Source: Cryptomeria japonica
Lineage: Eukaryota; Streptophyta; Pinopsida; Cupressales; Cupressaceae
NCBI RefSeq assembly: GCF_030272615.1
Contig: NW_026729173.1
Span: 80,001-105,000 of the forward strand
Direction: 5' to 3'
DNA length: 25,000 bases
The notes below the pieces were generated by a model, which was not told the DNA's origin, did not search any database, and was given only the letters and a program-made list of their open reading frames with translations. Positions 10,036 through 19,149 of the stretch are shown here, in pieces. Position 1 is the first letter of the stretch; each line of letters opens with the position of its first letter. Both the position numbers and the translations under genes were made by a program.

Positions 10036-11468
10036 TGCGCACCTCGCTGCCCACCTTGGTGTGCTCCGAGGTGCCCACCACGGTGCGCTCCGAGGTGCCC
10101 ACCACGGTGCGCAACGCCGGTGCGAACCCGGGAGCGCCCCGATGTGTGCTCCAAGGTGCGGCGTGCACGAAGCCGGACCCCGGTTTGCCCCGGGTGCGCA
10201 CCTCGCGTGCACCTTGGTGCGCACACCTTGGCTGGGTTGCGCGGCCTGGTGGGCACCATGGTGCGCACCAAGGAGCGCTCCGAAGTGTGCTCCAAGGTGC
10301 GGCGTGCACGAAGTCCTAGCCCGGTTTGCCCCGGGTGCGCACCTTCGCCGCGGTGGGCACCATGGCGTGCACGAAGTCGGAGCCCGGTTTGCCCCGGGTG
10401 CGCACCTCGCGTGCACCTTCGCCGGGGTGGGCACCTCGGCTGGGTTGCGCGCCCTGGTGCGCACCAAGGAGCGCTCCGAAGTGTGCTCCAAGGTGCGGCG
10501 TGCACGAAGTCGGAGCCCGGTTTGCCCCAGGTGCGCACCTTCGCCGCGGTGGGCACCCTGGTGCGCACCATGGCGTGCACGAAGTCGGAGCCCGGTTTGC
10601 CCCGGGTGCGCACCTCGCGTGCACCTTCGGCGGGGTTGCGCGCCCTGGTGCGCACCAAGGAGCGCTCCGAAGTGTGCTCCAAGGTGCGGCGTGCACGAAG
10701 TCGGAGCCCGGTTTGCCCCGGGTGCGCACCTCGCGTGCACCTTCGGCGGGGTTGCGCGCCCTGGTGGGCACCATGGTGCGCACCAAGGAGCGCTCCGAAG
10801 TGTGCTCCAAGGTGCGGCGTGCACGAAGTCGGAGCCCGGTTTGCCCCGGGTGCGCACCTCGCGTGCACCTTCGCCGCGGTGGGCACCATGGCGTGCACGA
10901 AGTCGGAGCCCGGTTTGCCCCGGGTGCGCACCTCGCGTGCACCTTCGCCGGGGTGGGCACCTCGGCTGGGTTGCGCGCCCTGGTGCGCACCAAGGAGCGC
11001 TCCGAAGTGTGCTCCAAGGTGCGGCGTGCACGAAGTCGGAGCCCAGTTTGCCCTGGGTGCGCACCTCGCGTGCACCTTCGCCGCGGTGGGCACCATGGCG
11101 TGCACGAAGTCGGAGCCCGGTTTGCCTCGGGTGCGCACCCCGCGTGCACCTTCACCGGGGTGGGCACCTCGGCTGGGTTGCGCGCCCTGGTGCGCACCAA
11201 GGAGCGCTCCGAAGTGTGCTCCAAGGTGCGGCGTGCACGAAGTCGGAGCCCGGTTTGCCCCGGGTGCGCACCTCGCGTGCACCTTCGCCGCGGTGGGCAC
11301 CTTGGCTGGGTTGGGCACCATTGAGCGCTCCGAAGTGTGCTCCAAGGTGCGCACCATGGCCCTCCAAGGTGCGCAGCATGGCGTGCACGAAGTCGGAGCC
11401 CGGTTTGCCCCGGGTGCGCACCTCGCGTGCACCTTCGCCAGGGTGGGCACCTCGGTGCGCACACCTTC
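10036..11468. repeat. GC-rich GGTGCGCACC minisatellite, unit 2
   Basis: This is the counterpart of 3985-5430 with the same block order. Blocks here are more regular, lacking most of the extra C, G or T that interrupts the unit-1 copy. Confidence 0.9.
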
Positions 11469-11519
11469 TCAATGTTTTCTTGCCTTTTCTGGAAATTGGT
11501 GAAGGTAGCGCATCAAAGG

Positions 11520-12069
11520 TGCGCACCTCGGTGTGCTCCGAGGTGCGAACCCGAGAGCGCTCCGAGGTGCCCACGAAGTCGAAAGTCGGGTTAATTGCAT
11601 TGTTTTCCCCGGGTGCGCTCCGAGGTGCGCAACATCGGTGCGCACCAAGGAGGGCTCCGAAGTGTGCTCCAAGGTGCGCACGATTCGGAGCTCGGTTTGC
11701 CCGGGGTGCGCACACCTTGGCTGGGTTGCGCACCCTTTGTGCGCTCCAAGGTGCGCACGAAGTCGGAGCTCGGTTTGCCCCGGGTGCGCACCTTCGCCAG
11801 GGTGCGCACCTTGATGCGCACGCCTTGGCTGGGCTGCGCACCTTGGTGGGCGCCATGGTGCGCACCTTTCGTGCGCTCCAAGGTGCGCACGAAGTCGGAG
11901 CTCGGTTTGCCCCGGGTGCGCACCTTGGTGGGCGCCATGGTGCACTCCGAGGTGCCCAAGATTGGTGCGCACCAAGGAGCGCTCCGAAGTGCGCTCCAAG
12001 GTGCGCAGGTGCGCGCGAAGTCGAAAGTTGGGTTAATTGTCCGGTTTGCCTCGCGTGCGCACCTTGCGT
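11520..12069. other. GTGCGCTCC-rich tail of unit 2
   Basis: This is the same tail as in unit 1, with small differences only (for example TCGCGTGCGCACC near 12052 against TCGGGTGCGCACC). It leads into the start of truncated unit 3. Confidence 0.75.
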
Positions 12070-12691
12070 GCACCTTCGCCAGGGTGGGCGCCTTGGTGCG
12101 CACACCTTGGCTGGGCTGCGCACCCGGGCGCGCACACCTTGGCACCCGCGTTTCCTTCATTTTAAATTTTTTTTTTTTACAATCTCTCAAGTGGGAAATT
12201 CTATAATCTCAACTTTTTTTGCCTTTTCAGGAAACTTTTGAATGGAGCGCATCATTGGTGCGCTCCGAAGTGTGCTCCAAGGTGCGCACCTCTGGTGTGC
12301 TCCAAAGCTCTCTCCAGCTGCGTGCACCTGCCCCGGCCGCGCACCCGGCCCCGCCCAGCTTCGCTCACCTGTCCCGGGCGTCTGGTGCGGAACCTTAGAG
12401 TAAGAAACATCACCGTGCACCTTGGCCAACGTGCGCGACTCGACCGAGCGCGCACTGGCCGAGGTGCACACCGATTTCACCTGGGTGCGCGCGCAGCACC
12501 TCGGGCGCACCGGGGTGCGCGCACAACGCCCGGGTTGCACCGTGGCCTGTGTGCTCGGGGCGCCTCGGGTGCGCGCTCGGTGTCGCCCCCGCGCGCGCGG
12601 TAGTGCGGGCAGCGCACCCCGGCCCGGCCCGGCCCCGACGAGAACGCAAACGGGCAAAAGGTTTATTCAAATAGCATTGCGACGCCCGGCG

Positions 12692-12704
12692 AAAAACTAA
12701 GAAA
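12692..12704 (-). terminator. Pol III terminator of 5S copy 3, weakened first run
   Basis: This has the same interrupted form as copy 2, TTTCTTAGTTTTT on the minus strand. Copies 2 and 3 share the change and copy 1 does not. Confidence 0.75.
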
Positions 12705-12822
12705 GGGTGCAACACCGGGACTTCCCGGGAGGTCACCCATCCTAGTACTACTCCGGCCCAAGCGCGCTTAACTGCGGAGTTCTGATGGGATCCGGTGCAC
12801 TAACGCTGGTATGATCGCACCC
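12705..12822 (-). rRNA. 5S ribosomal RNA, copy 3
   Basis: The length and boundaries equal those of copies 1 and 2. One base differs inside the gene: window position 12743 is T where the others have C, which gives A instead of G at RNA position 80, next to the start of box C (12724-12742). A at this place is common in angiosperm 5S genes, so the change is probably tolerated. This copy sits in the truncated 6-kb unit nearest the Pol I promoter domain. Confidence 0.97.
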
Positions 12823-13615
12823 GTTATGAGCTTGTCGCAGTGTGTACTTAGCAAACCGCGACCCACGTGCGAATCCACCCCGGCCACCCACCCCCGTCGA
12901 GGTGCACACCCTCCCTCGCGAAGTGCGCCCCGTTCGCCAAGTGTGAGCCCTGCCCGGGTGCGCGCACCTTGCTAGGGCGTCGGGTGTGCACCCGGCCCGG
13001 CCTACGTGCGTGCACCTGGACGGGGCGTCGTGTGCGTGCAGTGTCCCGTCTGCAACGCGGTGCCCACACACCACCTCGGGCGCAACGACCTGCGCTCACA
13101 TGTGGGCCGAGTGCACCTTGGTGCATGTTCGGGGCGCCTCGGGTGCACGCTCGATCTTGCCCCGGTGCACCAAGGCGCTCGGTTTGCCCCGGGTGCGCAC
13201 TTGGTGCAAGGTGGGCACCCAAAATAGGGATCAAGCACCAAAACACAAGTTTCGGGATGCAAAATGGGACCCAAGGACCACAAATGCGTTCCAAGACCCA
13301 TGATGGGTCCACGAGAACAAAAATGTGTTCCGAGACTTAATAAACAAATATTGGGTTTTAGGAGAAGAAACATGCTCTGATGCCCAAAACGAGAATCGAC
13401 CCCGAAAAGGCCACAGGCCAAAAGTGGGATGCGAGACAAAAAAAAATGGGACCCGAGGACCAAAATTGGGTTCCCAGGTCGAAGACAGGGCAACCGGACA
13501 AGAAACGACCTCTAAGGCTCGAAATGAGTCCCGACGACTAAAACTTGACAAGAAGCACCCATCAGGCACCCAACTCGACACCCATGGGATGCCGACCCAC
13601 CCGGGCTTCCACCTA

Positions 13616-15290
13616 GCACACCTTGGCACCCACCCACCCTCGCACCCAACCTCGCACCCAACTTAGCACCTTTGAACCCACATTGGCACTCACCCTGACC
13701 CTGGCACCTTGGAACCCACATTGGCACTCACCTTGACCCTGGCACCCACCTTTGCACTCACCTTGGGACCCACCCTGGCTCCCACCTCGGCACCCACCCA
13801 GACACCCACCTTGGTTCCTTGGCACCCACCTTGGATCCTTGGCACCCACCCCGACACCCACCTTGGCACGCAACTTGGCTACTTGCCACCCACCTTGGCT
13901 CCTTGACGCCCACCCCGACAACCACCCCGTGACCTACCCTGGCTAGGGTTGGTGCACACCCACCCTGGTGCCCACCTTGGCACCCACCCCATGACCCACC
14001 TTGGCACGCACCTTAGTACCCACCCTGTTACCCACCCTAGGACCCACCCCGTGACCCACCTTGGCCAGGGTGGGTGCACCCACCCTGGTGCCCACCTTGG
14101 CACCCACCCATCCTAGCACCCAGCCTGTGACCGGGCTTGGAACCCAACCTTGCACCCGTCTTGGCCAGTGTGGGTGCGCACCCATCCTGGCACCCACGTT
14201 GTGACACACCCTTTAACCCACGCACCCTAGCAGCCACGTTGGCACCCACCTTGGAACACAACCTAGCAACTTGGCACCCACCCCGTGACCCACCTTGGCA
14301 TCCACCATAGCAGTCGCCCACTTGGCACCCACCTTGGAACCCAAGTTGGCACCCACCTCGGCACCCACCTTGACACTTGTGGACCCACCTTGCCACTCAC
14401 CCTAGCATCGACCCATCCTAGCACCCACCCTGGCACCTTTGCACCCTAGCACTCACCCATCCTAGCACCTAACCTGTGACCCACCTTGACACTCACCCTC
14501 GCACCCACCTTGGAACCCAACCTAGCACCCACCCACCCTGACACCAACCCTAGCACCTACCCACCCTTGCACCCACCCTGTGACCCATCTTGGCACCCAC
14601 CCATCCTACCACTCAACCTATCACCCACCTTCTCACCCACCTTGGCATCCACCTTAGCACCCACCCACACTGGCACCTTGGCACCCACCTCGGGCAAGGT
14701 GGGTGCACACCCACCCTGACACCCAATTTAGAACCAACCGAGCATGTTACCCACCTTGGCACCCACATTGCAGCCCACCCTAGTACCCACCCTATGACCC
14801 ACATTGGCATCCACACCCTAGCACCCAGGCACCTCGACACCCGCCTTGACACGCACCCTAGCACTAAACCTGTGACCCACCTTGGAACTCACCCTAGAAC
14901 CCACCCACCCTGTGAACCACCTTGGCATCCACCTTAGCACCCACCCACCTTGGCACCCACTCTAGCACTCACCCATCCTAACACCCAACTTGTTACCCAC
15001 CTTGGCACCCGCCCTCGCGTCCACCTTGAAACCCACCCTAGCACCCACCCACGCAGGAGCCCACCTTGGCACCCAACCTAACACCCACGCATCCTGGCAC
15101 CCAACTTGTGACCCACCTTGGAACCCACCCTAGTACCCACCTTTGAACCCACTATATCACCAACCCACCTTGGCACCCACCCTATGACCCTCTTTGGAAT
15201 CCACCCTAGCACGCACCCACCCTGGCACCCACCATGGAGCGCACCCTAGCACCCACCCACCTCGGCACGCACCTCAACACCCACCTTGGT
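13616..15290. repeat. CACCCACCYTRG minisatellite, extended array
   Basis: This begins as the third copy of the array (G-quadruplex motif at 13629-13647). Past about 14073 it continues for another ~1.2 kb as degenerate 12-bp units where units 1 and 2 would change to GC-rich sequence. The repeats here are more varied (CACCCATCCTAGCAC, TGTGACCCACC and similar), so this part looks older and less homogenised. It joins the 5S array to the Pol I promoter domain. No gene is seen. Confidence 0.9.
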
Positions 15291-15530
15291 GTGCGCACTG
15301 CGCCAACCTCTCAAAGACCCTATGTGGTGCGCTCCAAAGTGTACACCTTTGGTGCGCTCCAAGGTGCGCACCTTTGGTGCACACCGAGGTGCACACCAAA
15401 GTGTGCACCGAGGTGAGCACCAAAGTGCACTCCAAGGTGCACACCAAGGCGTGCACCTTTGGTGCGGTCAATGCAAACGAATTCGGAAGTTGGGGTCGAT
15501 GTCCTAATCGCTGCTGCAGACTACACGTAT
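15291..15530. other. Transition with GTGCGCACC-type short repeats
   Basis: After the CACCCACC array the sequence changes to short variants of CTCCAAGGTGCGCACCTTTG and GCACACCGAGGTGCACACC (15335-15470), then to GTGCGGTCAATGCAAACG and the upstream block of the first Pol I promoter motif. A second copy of the GCACCTTTGGTGCGGTCAA segment at about 15806-15868 explains why promoter copies 2 and 3 are 220 bp apart instead of 157. No gene is seen. Confidence 0.7.
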
Positions 15531-15565
15531 GAGAATCGGACAAATAGCTTTATATAGGGGAGGTG
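15531..15565 (+). promoter_or_regulatory. Putative Pol I spacer promoter 1
   Basis: TATATAGGGG at 15551-15560 matches the conserved plant Pol I start-site core. The GAGAATCGGACAAATAGC block lies upstream. One extra T before TATATA makes the spacing one base longer than in the other copies, so this outermost motif may be decayed. Confidence 0.6.
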
Positions 15566-15688
15566 TTGCGTTTGATGGGTCGACTCCCCTGGTTGTGTGC
15601 ACTGCACCAACTTCAAAGACCCTGTCTTGTTTAAGAAGTCAAAAGTTGGGGTGGATGTCCTAATCATTGCTGCAGTCTACGCATGTAT

Positions 15689-15722
15689 GAGAATCAGACA
15701 AATAGCTTATATAGGGGAGGTG
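15689..15722 (+). promoter_or_regulatory. Putative Pol I spacer promoter 2
   Basis: TATATAGGGG lies at 15708-15717 with the class-A upstream block GAGAATCAGACAAATAGC at the standard 19-bp offset. Confidence 0.65.
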
Positions 15723-15908
15723 TTGCATTCGGTGGGTTGACTCCCCTGGTTGTGCGCACTGCGCCAACCTCAAAGACCCCGCATAGCAGAAGAAGTCGGA
15801 AGTCGGATTTTGGTGAGCACCAAGGCGTGCACCTTTGGTGCGGTCAACGCAGACGAATTCAGAAGTTGGGGTGGATGTCCTAATCGTTGTTGCAGGCTAC
15901 ACATGTAT

Positions 15909-15942
15909 GAGAATCAGACAAATAGCTTATATAGGGGAGGTG
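15909..15942 (+). promoter_or_regulatory. Putative Pol I spacer promoter 3
   Basis: TATATAGGGG lies at 15928-15937 in class-A context. The downstream pairing partner is CTCCCT rather than CTCCCC, which still allows pairing through a G-U pair. Confidence 0.65.
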
Positions 15943-16065
15943 TTGGGTTTGATGGGTCAACTCCCTTGGTTGTGCGCATTACGCCAACCTCAAAGACCTT
16001 GTTTTCGTTAAGAAGTCAAAAGTTGGGGTCAATGTCCTAATGGCTCCTGTAGGCTACACATGTAT

Positions 16066-16099
16066 GAGAATCGGACAAATAGCTTATATAGGGGAGGTG
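16066..16099 (+). promoter_or_regulatory. Putative Pol I spacer promoter 4
   Basis: TATATAGGGG lies at 16085-16094 with GAGAATCGGACAAATAGC upstream and CTCCCC downstream. Confidence 0.65.
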
Positions 16100-16222
16100 T
16101 TGGGTTTGATGGGTCGACTCCCCTGGTTGTGCGCATTACGTCAACCTCAAAGACCTTGTTTTCGTTAAGAAGTCAAAAGTTGGGGTCGATGTCCTAATTG
16201 CTCCTGTAGACTACACATGTAT

Positions 16223-16256
16223 GAGAATCAGACAAATAGCTTATATAGGGGAGGTG
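16223..16256 (+). promoter_or_regulatory. Putative Pol I spacer promoter 5
   Basis: TATATAGGGG lies at 16242-16251 in class-A context, exactly 157 bp from copies 4 and 6. Confidence 0.65.
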
Positions 16257-16379
16257 TTGGGTTTGATGGGTTGACTCCCCTAGTTGTTCGCATTACACCA
16301 ACCTCAAAGACCTTGTTTTCGTTTAGAAGCCGAAAGTTGGGGTCGATGTCCTAATTGCTCCTGCAGGCTACGCATGTAT

Positions 16380-16413
16380 GAGAATCAGACAAATAGCTTA
16401 TATAGGGGAGGTG
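16380..16413 (+). promoter_or_regulatory. Putative Pol I spacer promoter 6
   Basis: TATATAGGGG lies at 16399-16408. This is the last unit of the 157-bp series. The next promoter is 817 bp away because the 38/52-bp array lies between them. Confidence 0.65.
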
Positions 16414-16542
16414 TTGGGTTTGATGGGTCGACTCCCCTGGTTGTGCGCATTGCGCCAACCTCAAAGACCCTGCATTGCGGATGAAGTCGAAAGTCAGAGT
16501 TTGGTGTGCTACAAGGTGTGGTCGAAGGTGCTCACCTAGGTG

Positions 16543-17110
16543 TGCACCTTTGGAGCGCAGGAAAAGTGCCCTCCAAAAGTGCGCACCTTTGGAGTGCACA
16601 AAAGTGCCCTCCAAAAGTGCGCACCTTTGGAGCGCACAAAAGTGCCCTCCAAAAAGTGCCCTCCAAAAGTGCGCACCTTTGGAGCGCACAAAAGTGCCCT
16701 CCAAAAAGTGCCCTCCAAAAGTGCGCACCTTTGGAGTGCAGAAAAGTGCCCTCCAAAAAGTGCCCTCCAAAAGTGTGCACCTTTGGAGTGCACAAAAGTG
16801 CCCTCCAAAAGTGCGCACCTTTGGAGCGCAGAAAAGTGCCCTCCAAAAAGTGCCCTCCAAAAGTGCGCACCTTTGGAGCGCAGAAAAGTGCCCTCCAAAA
16901 AGTGCCCTCCAAAAGTGCGCACCTTTGGAGCGCAGAAAAGTGCCCTCCAAAAAGTGCCCTCCAAAAGTGCGCACCTTTGGAGCGCACAAAAGTGCCCTCC
17001 AAAAAGTGCCCTCCAAAAGTGCGCACCTTTGGAGCGCACAAAAGTGCCCTCCAAAAGTGCGCACCTTTGGAGCGCACAAAAGTGCCCTCCAAAAGTGCGC
17101 ACTTTTGGTG
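16543..17110. repeat. 38/52-bp tandem array between promoters 6 and 7
   Basis: Units are built from GTGCGCACCTTTGGAGCGCA followed by one or two copies of the 14-mer AGTGCCCTCCAAAA, giving 38- or 52-bp periods. Successive GCGCACCTTTGG starts from 16581 are spaced 38, 52, 52, 52, 38, 52, 52, 52, 52, 38 and 38. All frames stay open on both strands because of the repeat, and no real gene is indicated. Its core resembles the GGTGCGCACC family of the 5S-bearing units. Confidence 0.92.
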
Positions 17111-17196
17111 CGCACCAAGGCGCTGGTTCGGTCGTTGCAGGCGAGTTCGGAAGTTGGGGTCGATGTCCTGAGCGGAGGTGCAAACTACACAGGTGT

Positions 17197-17230
17197 CGGA
17201 ATCGGACAAATAGCTTATATAGGGGAGGTG
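17197..17230 (+). promoter_or_regulatory. Putative Pol I spacer promoter 7
   Basis: TATATAGGGG lies at 17216-17225. The upstream block reads GTCGGAATCGGACAAATAGC instead of the GAGAATC form. GGGGAG (17222-17227) can pair with CTCCCC (17249-17254). Confidence 0.65.
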
Positions 17231-17507
17231 TATGCTTCGATGGGTCGACTCCCCAGGTTGAGCGCACCGCGCCAACCTCAAAGACCCTACGGTATGGATG
17301 AAGTCGGAAGTTGGGTCCGATGACCGATTCGATTAGTAGGTATGCTCATGAGGTCGGAATTTGGGTCCGATGACCTGCCATGTGCAGGAAGGCGAATGTT
17401 GGCACTGTGCGTTGCAAGGTGCACACCAAGGTGCTGGTGCGGTCTTTTTAGTCGAGTTCGGAAGTTGGGGTCGATGTCCTGATCGGAGGTGCAAGCTACA
17501 CAGGTGT

Positions 17508-17541
17508 GGGAATCGGACAAATAGCTTATATAGGGGAGGTG
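17508..17541 (+). promoter_or_regulatory. Putative Pol I spacer promoter 8
   Basis: TATATAGGGG lies at 17527-17536 with GGGAATCGGACAAATAGC upstream. It is 311 bp from copies 7 and 9. Confidence 0.65.
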
Positions 17542-17818
17542 TATGCTTCGTTGGGTCGACTCCCCGGGTTGAGCGCACCGCGCCAACCTCAAAGACCCTA
17601 CGGTATGGATGAAGTCGGAAGTTGGGTCCGATGACCGATTCGATATGTAGGCATACTCGCGAGGTCGGAATTTGGGTCCGATGACCTGCCATGTGCAGGA
17701 AGGCGAATGTTGGCACTGTGCGTTGCAAGGTGCGCACCAAGGCGCTGGTTCGGTCGTTGCAGGCGAGTTCGGAAGTTGGGGTCGATGTCCTGATCGGAGG
17801 TGCAAACTACACAGGTGT

Positions 17819-17852
17819 GGGAATCGGACAAATAGCTTATATAGGGGAGGTG
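17819..17852 (+). promoter_or_regulatory. Putative Pol I spacer promoter 9
   Basis: TATATAGGGG lies at 17838-17847 in the same context as copy 8. Confidence 0.65.
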
Positions 17853-18129
17853 TATGCTTCGTTGGGTCGACTCCCCGGGTTGAGCGCACCGCGCCAACCT
17901 CAAAGACCCTACGGTATGGATGAAGTCGGAAGTTGTGTCCGATGACCGATTCGATATGTAGGCATACTCGCGAGGTCGGAATTTGGGTCCGATGACCTGC
18001 CATGTGCAGGAAGGCGAATGTTGGGACTGTGCGTCGCAAGGTGCGCACCAAGGCGCTGGTGCCGTCGTTGCAGTCGAGTTCGGAAGTTGGGGTCGATGTC
18101 CTGGTCAGAGGTGCAAACTACACAGGTGT

Positions 18130-18163
18130 GGGAATCGGACAAATAGCTTATATAGGGGAGGTG
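18130..18163 (+). promoter_or_regulatory. Putative Pol I spacer promoter 10
   Basis: TATATAGGGG lies at 18149-18158. It is the last class-A copy (AAATAGCTTATATA). The next motif, 545 bp on, is class B. Confidence 0.65.
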
Positions 18164-18300
18164 TATGCTTCGATGGGTCGACTCCCCGGGTTGAGCGCAC
18201 CGCGCCAACCTCAAAGACCCTACAGTATGGATGAAGTCGGAAGTTGGGTCCGATGACCGATTCGATACGTAGGCATATTGGCGAGGTCTGAATTTGTGTC

Positions 18301-18560
18301 CGATGACCTGCCATGCGCAGGAAGGCGGAATTTGGGTCCGATGACCGAGTTGATGGCGTGCCATGCGCAGAAAGGCGGAATTTGGGTCCGATGACCGAGT
18401 TGATGTTGATGGCCCGCCATGCACAGGAAGGCGGAATTTGGGTCCGATGACCGATTTGAAGGCGTGCCATGCGCAGAAAGGCGGAGTTTGGGTCCGATGA
18501 CCGAGTTGATATTGATGGCCCGCCATGCGCAGGAAGGCGGAATTTGGGTCCGATGACCTG
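18301..18560. repeat. 50/56-bp alternating array with GTCCGATGACC
   Basis: GGCGGAATTTGGGTCCGATG-type units start at 18324, 18374, 18430, 18480 and 18536, so the spacing alternates 50 and 56 bp in a 106-bp dimer. The extra 6 bp is an added TTGAT-type step (GAGTTGATGTTGATGGC). The array grew from the GTCCGATGACC segment of the 311-bp units. Confidence 0.85.
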
Positions 18561-18674
18561 ACATACGCATGGAGTCCGACTCGGGGGCCGATGTTCGATT
18601 CGATGACTTGCATTGTGGGTAAAGTCGGAAGTTGTGGTCTTTGACCCGATTCGATGACCAGACTTCGGCTGCTT

Positions 18675-18708
18675 GAGAATCGGACAAATAACTTATATAG
18701 GGGAGGTA
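18675..18708 (+). promoter_or_regulatory. Putative Pol I promoter 11, class B
   Basis: TATATAGGGG lies at 18694-18703 with GAGAATCGGACAAATAAC upstream (AAC where class A has AGC). The start-site G run can pair with a downstream CCTCCCC. Confidence 0.65.
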
Positions 18709-19115
18709 GTGTTCTCGAGCATCCTCCCCCCGTGCCCGTTTATGTCGATTGATGCTGGTGCTCGACTGGTTGGAGCGCTCGGATGCAAAAATCTTGCACC
18801 AGGATTTATCGATTGTGATGGACACGGCAAGTCTCCTGATTGCTATGCAGGAGCTCATCGTGAATCTCTATGCGGCCTTGGTATGGACTCGACCTGCGGA
18901 ATGGTTCGGCAATGGTAGTCGCTCCAACACGTCCTTGCAATGGCCACAGAGGTGATTCGACTAGAGCTCCAGTCTAGCTTTTGGGTTGCTTGGCGGACTG
19001 GTATAGCCGCGATCGAGTTCCGGCCATGAACGTTTTAGATAGCTCTTGGGCTTTCTGGGACGGAAGTCGGAAGTTTGGGCTGTTGTCCGATTTGATGACC
19101 ATTCTTCGGATGTGT

Positions 19116-19149
19116 GAGAATCGGACAAATAACTTATATAGGGGACTGT
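19116..19149 (+). promoter_or_regulatory. Putative Pol I promoter 12, class B
   Basis: TATATAGGGG lies at 19135-19144. Bases just downstream are ACTG rather than AGGT, and the partner segment changes to CAGCCCCC, so the small start-site hairpin can still form. Confidence 0.6.

Larger units (their letters stand above)
6035..12069. repeat. 6-kb 5S-bearing spacer repeat, unit 2
   Basis: This is a complete second copy with the same internal order as unit 1, offset by 6034 bp at the 5S gene. Landmarks are the 5S gene 6670-6787, A-rich stretch 7195-7579, CACCCACC array 7581-8032, AT-rich modules 8079-10035, GC minisatellite 10036-11468 and tail 11520-12069. The near identity of units 1 and 2 over 6 kb shows recent duplication or active homogenisation. 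Where unit 1 has irregular homopolymers, unit 2 keeps the regular form of the motif shared by all the sub-repeats, so it is the better reference copy. Confidence 0.95.
12070..14073. repeat. 6-kb spacer repeat, unit 3, truncated
   Basis: This copy follows unit 2 closely through the 5S gene (12705-12822), the A-rich stretch and the CACCCACC array up to about 14073. There unit 2 turns into GC-rich sequence leading to the first AT-rich module, while unit 3 stays in CACCCACC repeats. About 4 kb of the unit (AT modules and GC minisatellite) is therefore absent. The break lies inside the minisatellite, which fits unequal recombination at that repeat. Confidence 0.93.
15470..16490 (+). repeat. 157-bp array with class-A Pol I promoter motifs 1-6
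   Basis: Six units each contain AAGTTGGGGT(C/G)GATGTCC about 65-80 bp upstream, then AGAATC(A/G)GACAAATAGC, TATATAGGGGAGGTGTTG, GGGT(C/T)(G/A)ACTCCC and CAACCTCAAAGACC. TATATAGGGG starts at 15551, 15708, 15928, 16085, 16242 and 16399, giving spacings of 157, 220, 157, 157 and 157. Tandem promoter-bearing repeats are typical of rDNA spacers. Confidence 0.9.
17108..18300 (+). repeat. 311-bp array with class-A Pol I promoter motifs 7-10
   Basis: Four units have promoter starts at 17216, 17527, 17838 and 18149, each exactly 311 bp apart. Each unit runs from GTGC(G/A)CACCAAGG(C/T)GCTGGT (17108, 17419, 17730, 18041) through GTTCGGAAGTTGGGGTCGAT, the promoter, GGGTCGACTCCCC, GAAGTCGGAAGTTG(G/T)GTCCG and two GTCCGATGACC boxes to TGCAGGAAGGCGAATGTTGG. 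It appears to be the 157-bp promoter unit enlarged by a GTCCGATGACC segment. Confidence 0.9.

Noticed and set aside
16475-17323. Repetitive 282-codon plus-strand and 255-codon minus-strand open frames
   Set aside because: They are artefacts of the 38/52-bp array, which lacks stops in most frames. No start context or domain is visible, and both strands are open at once.
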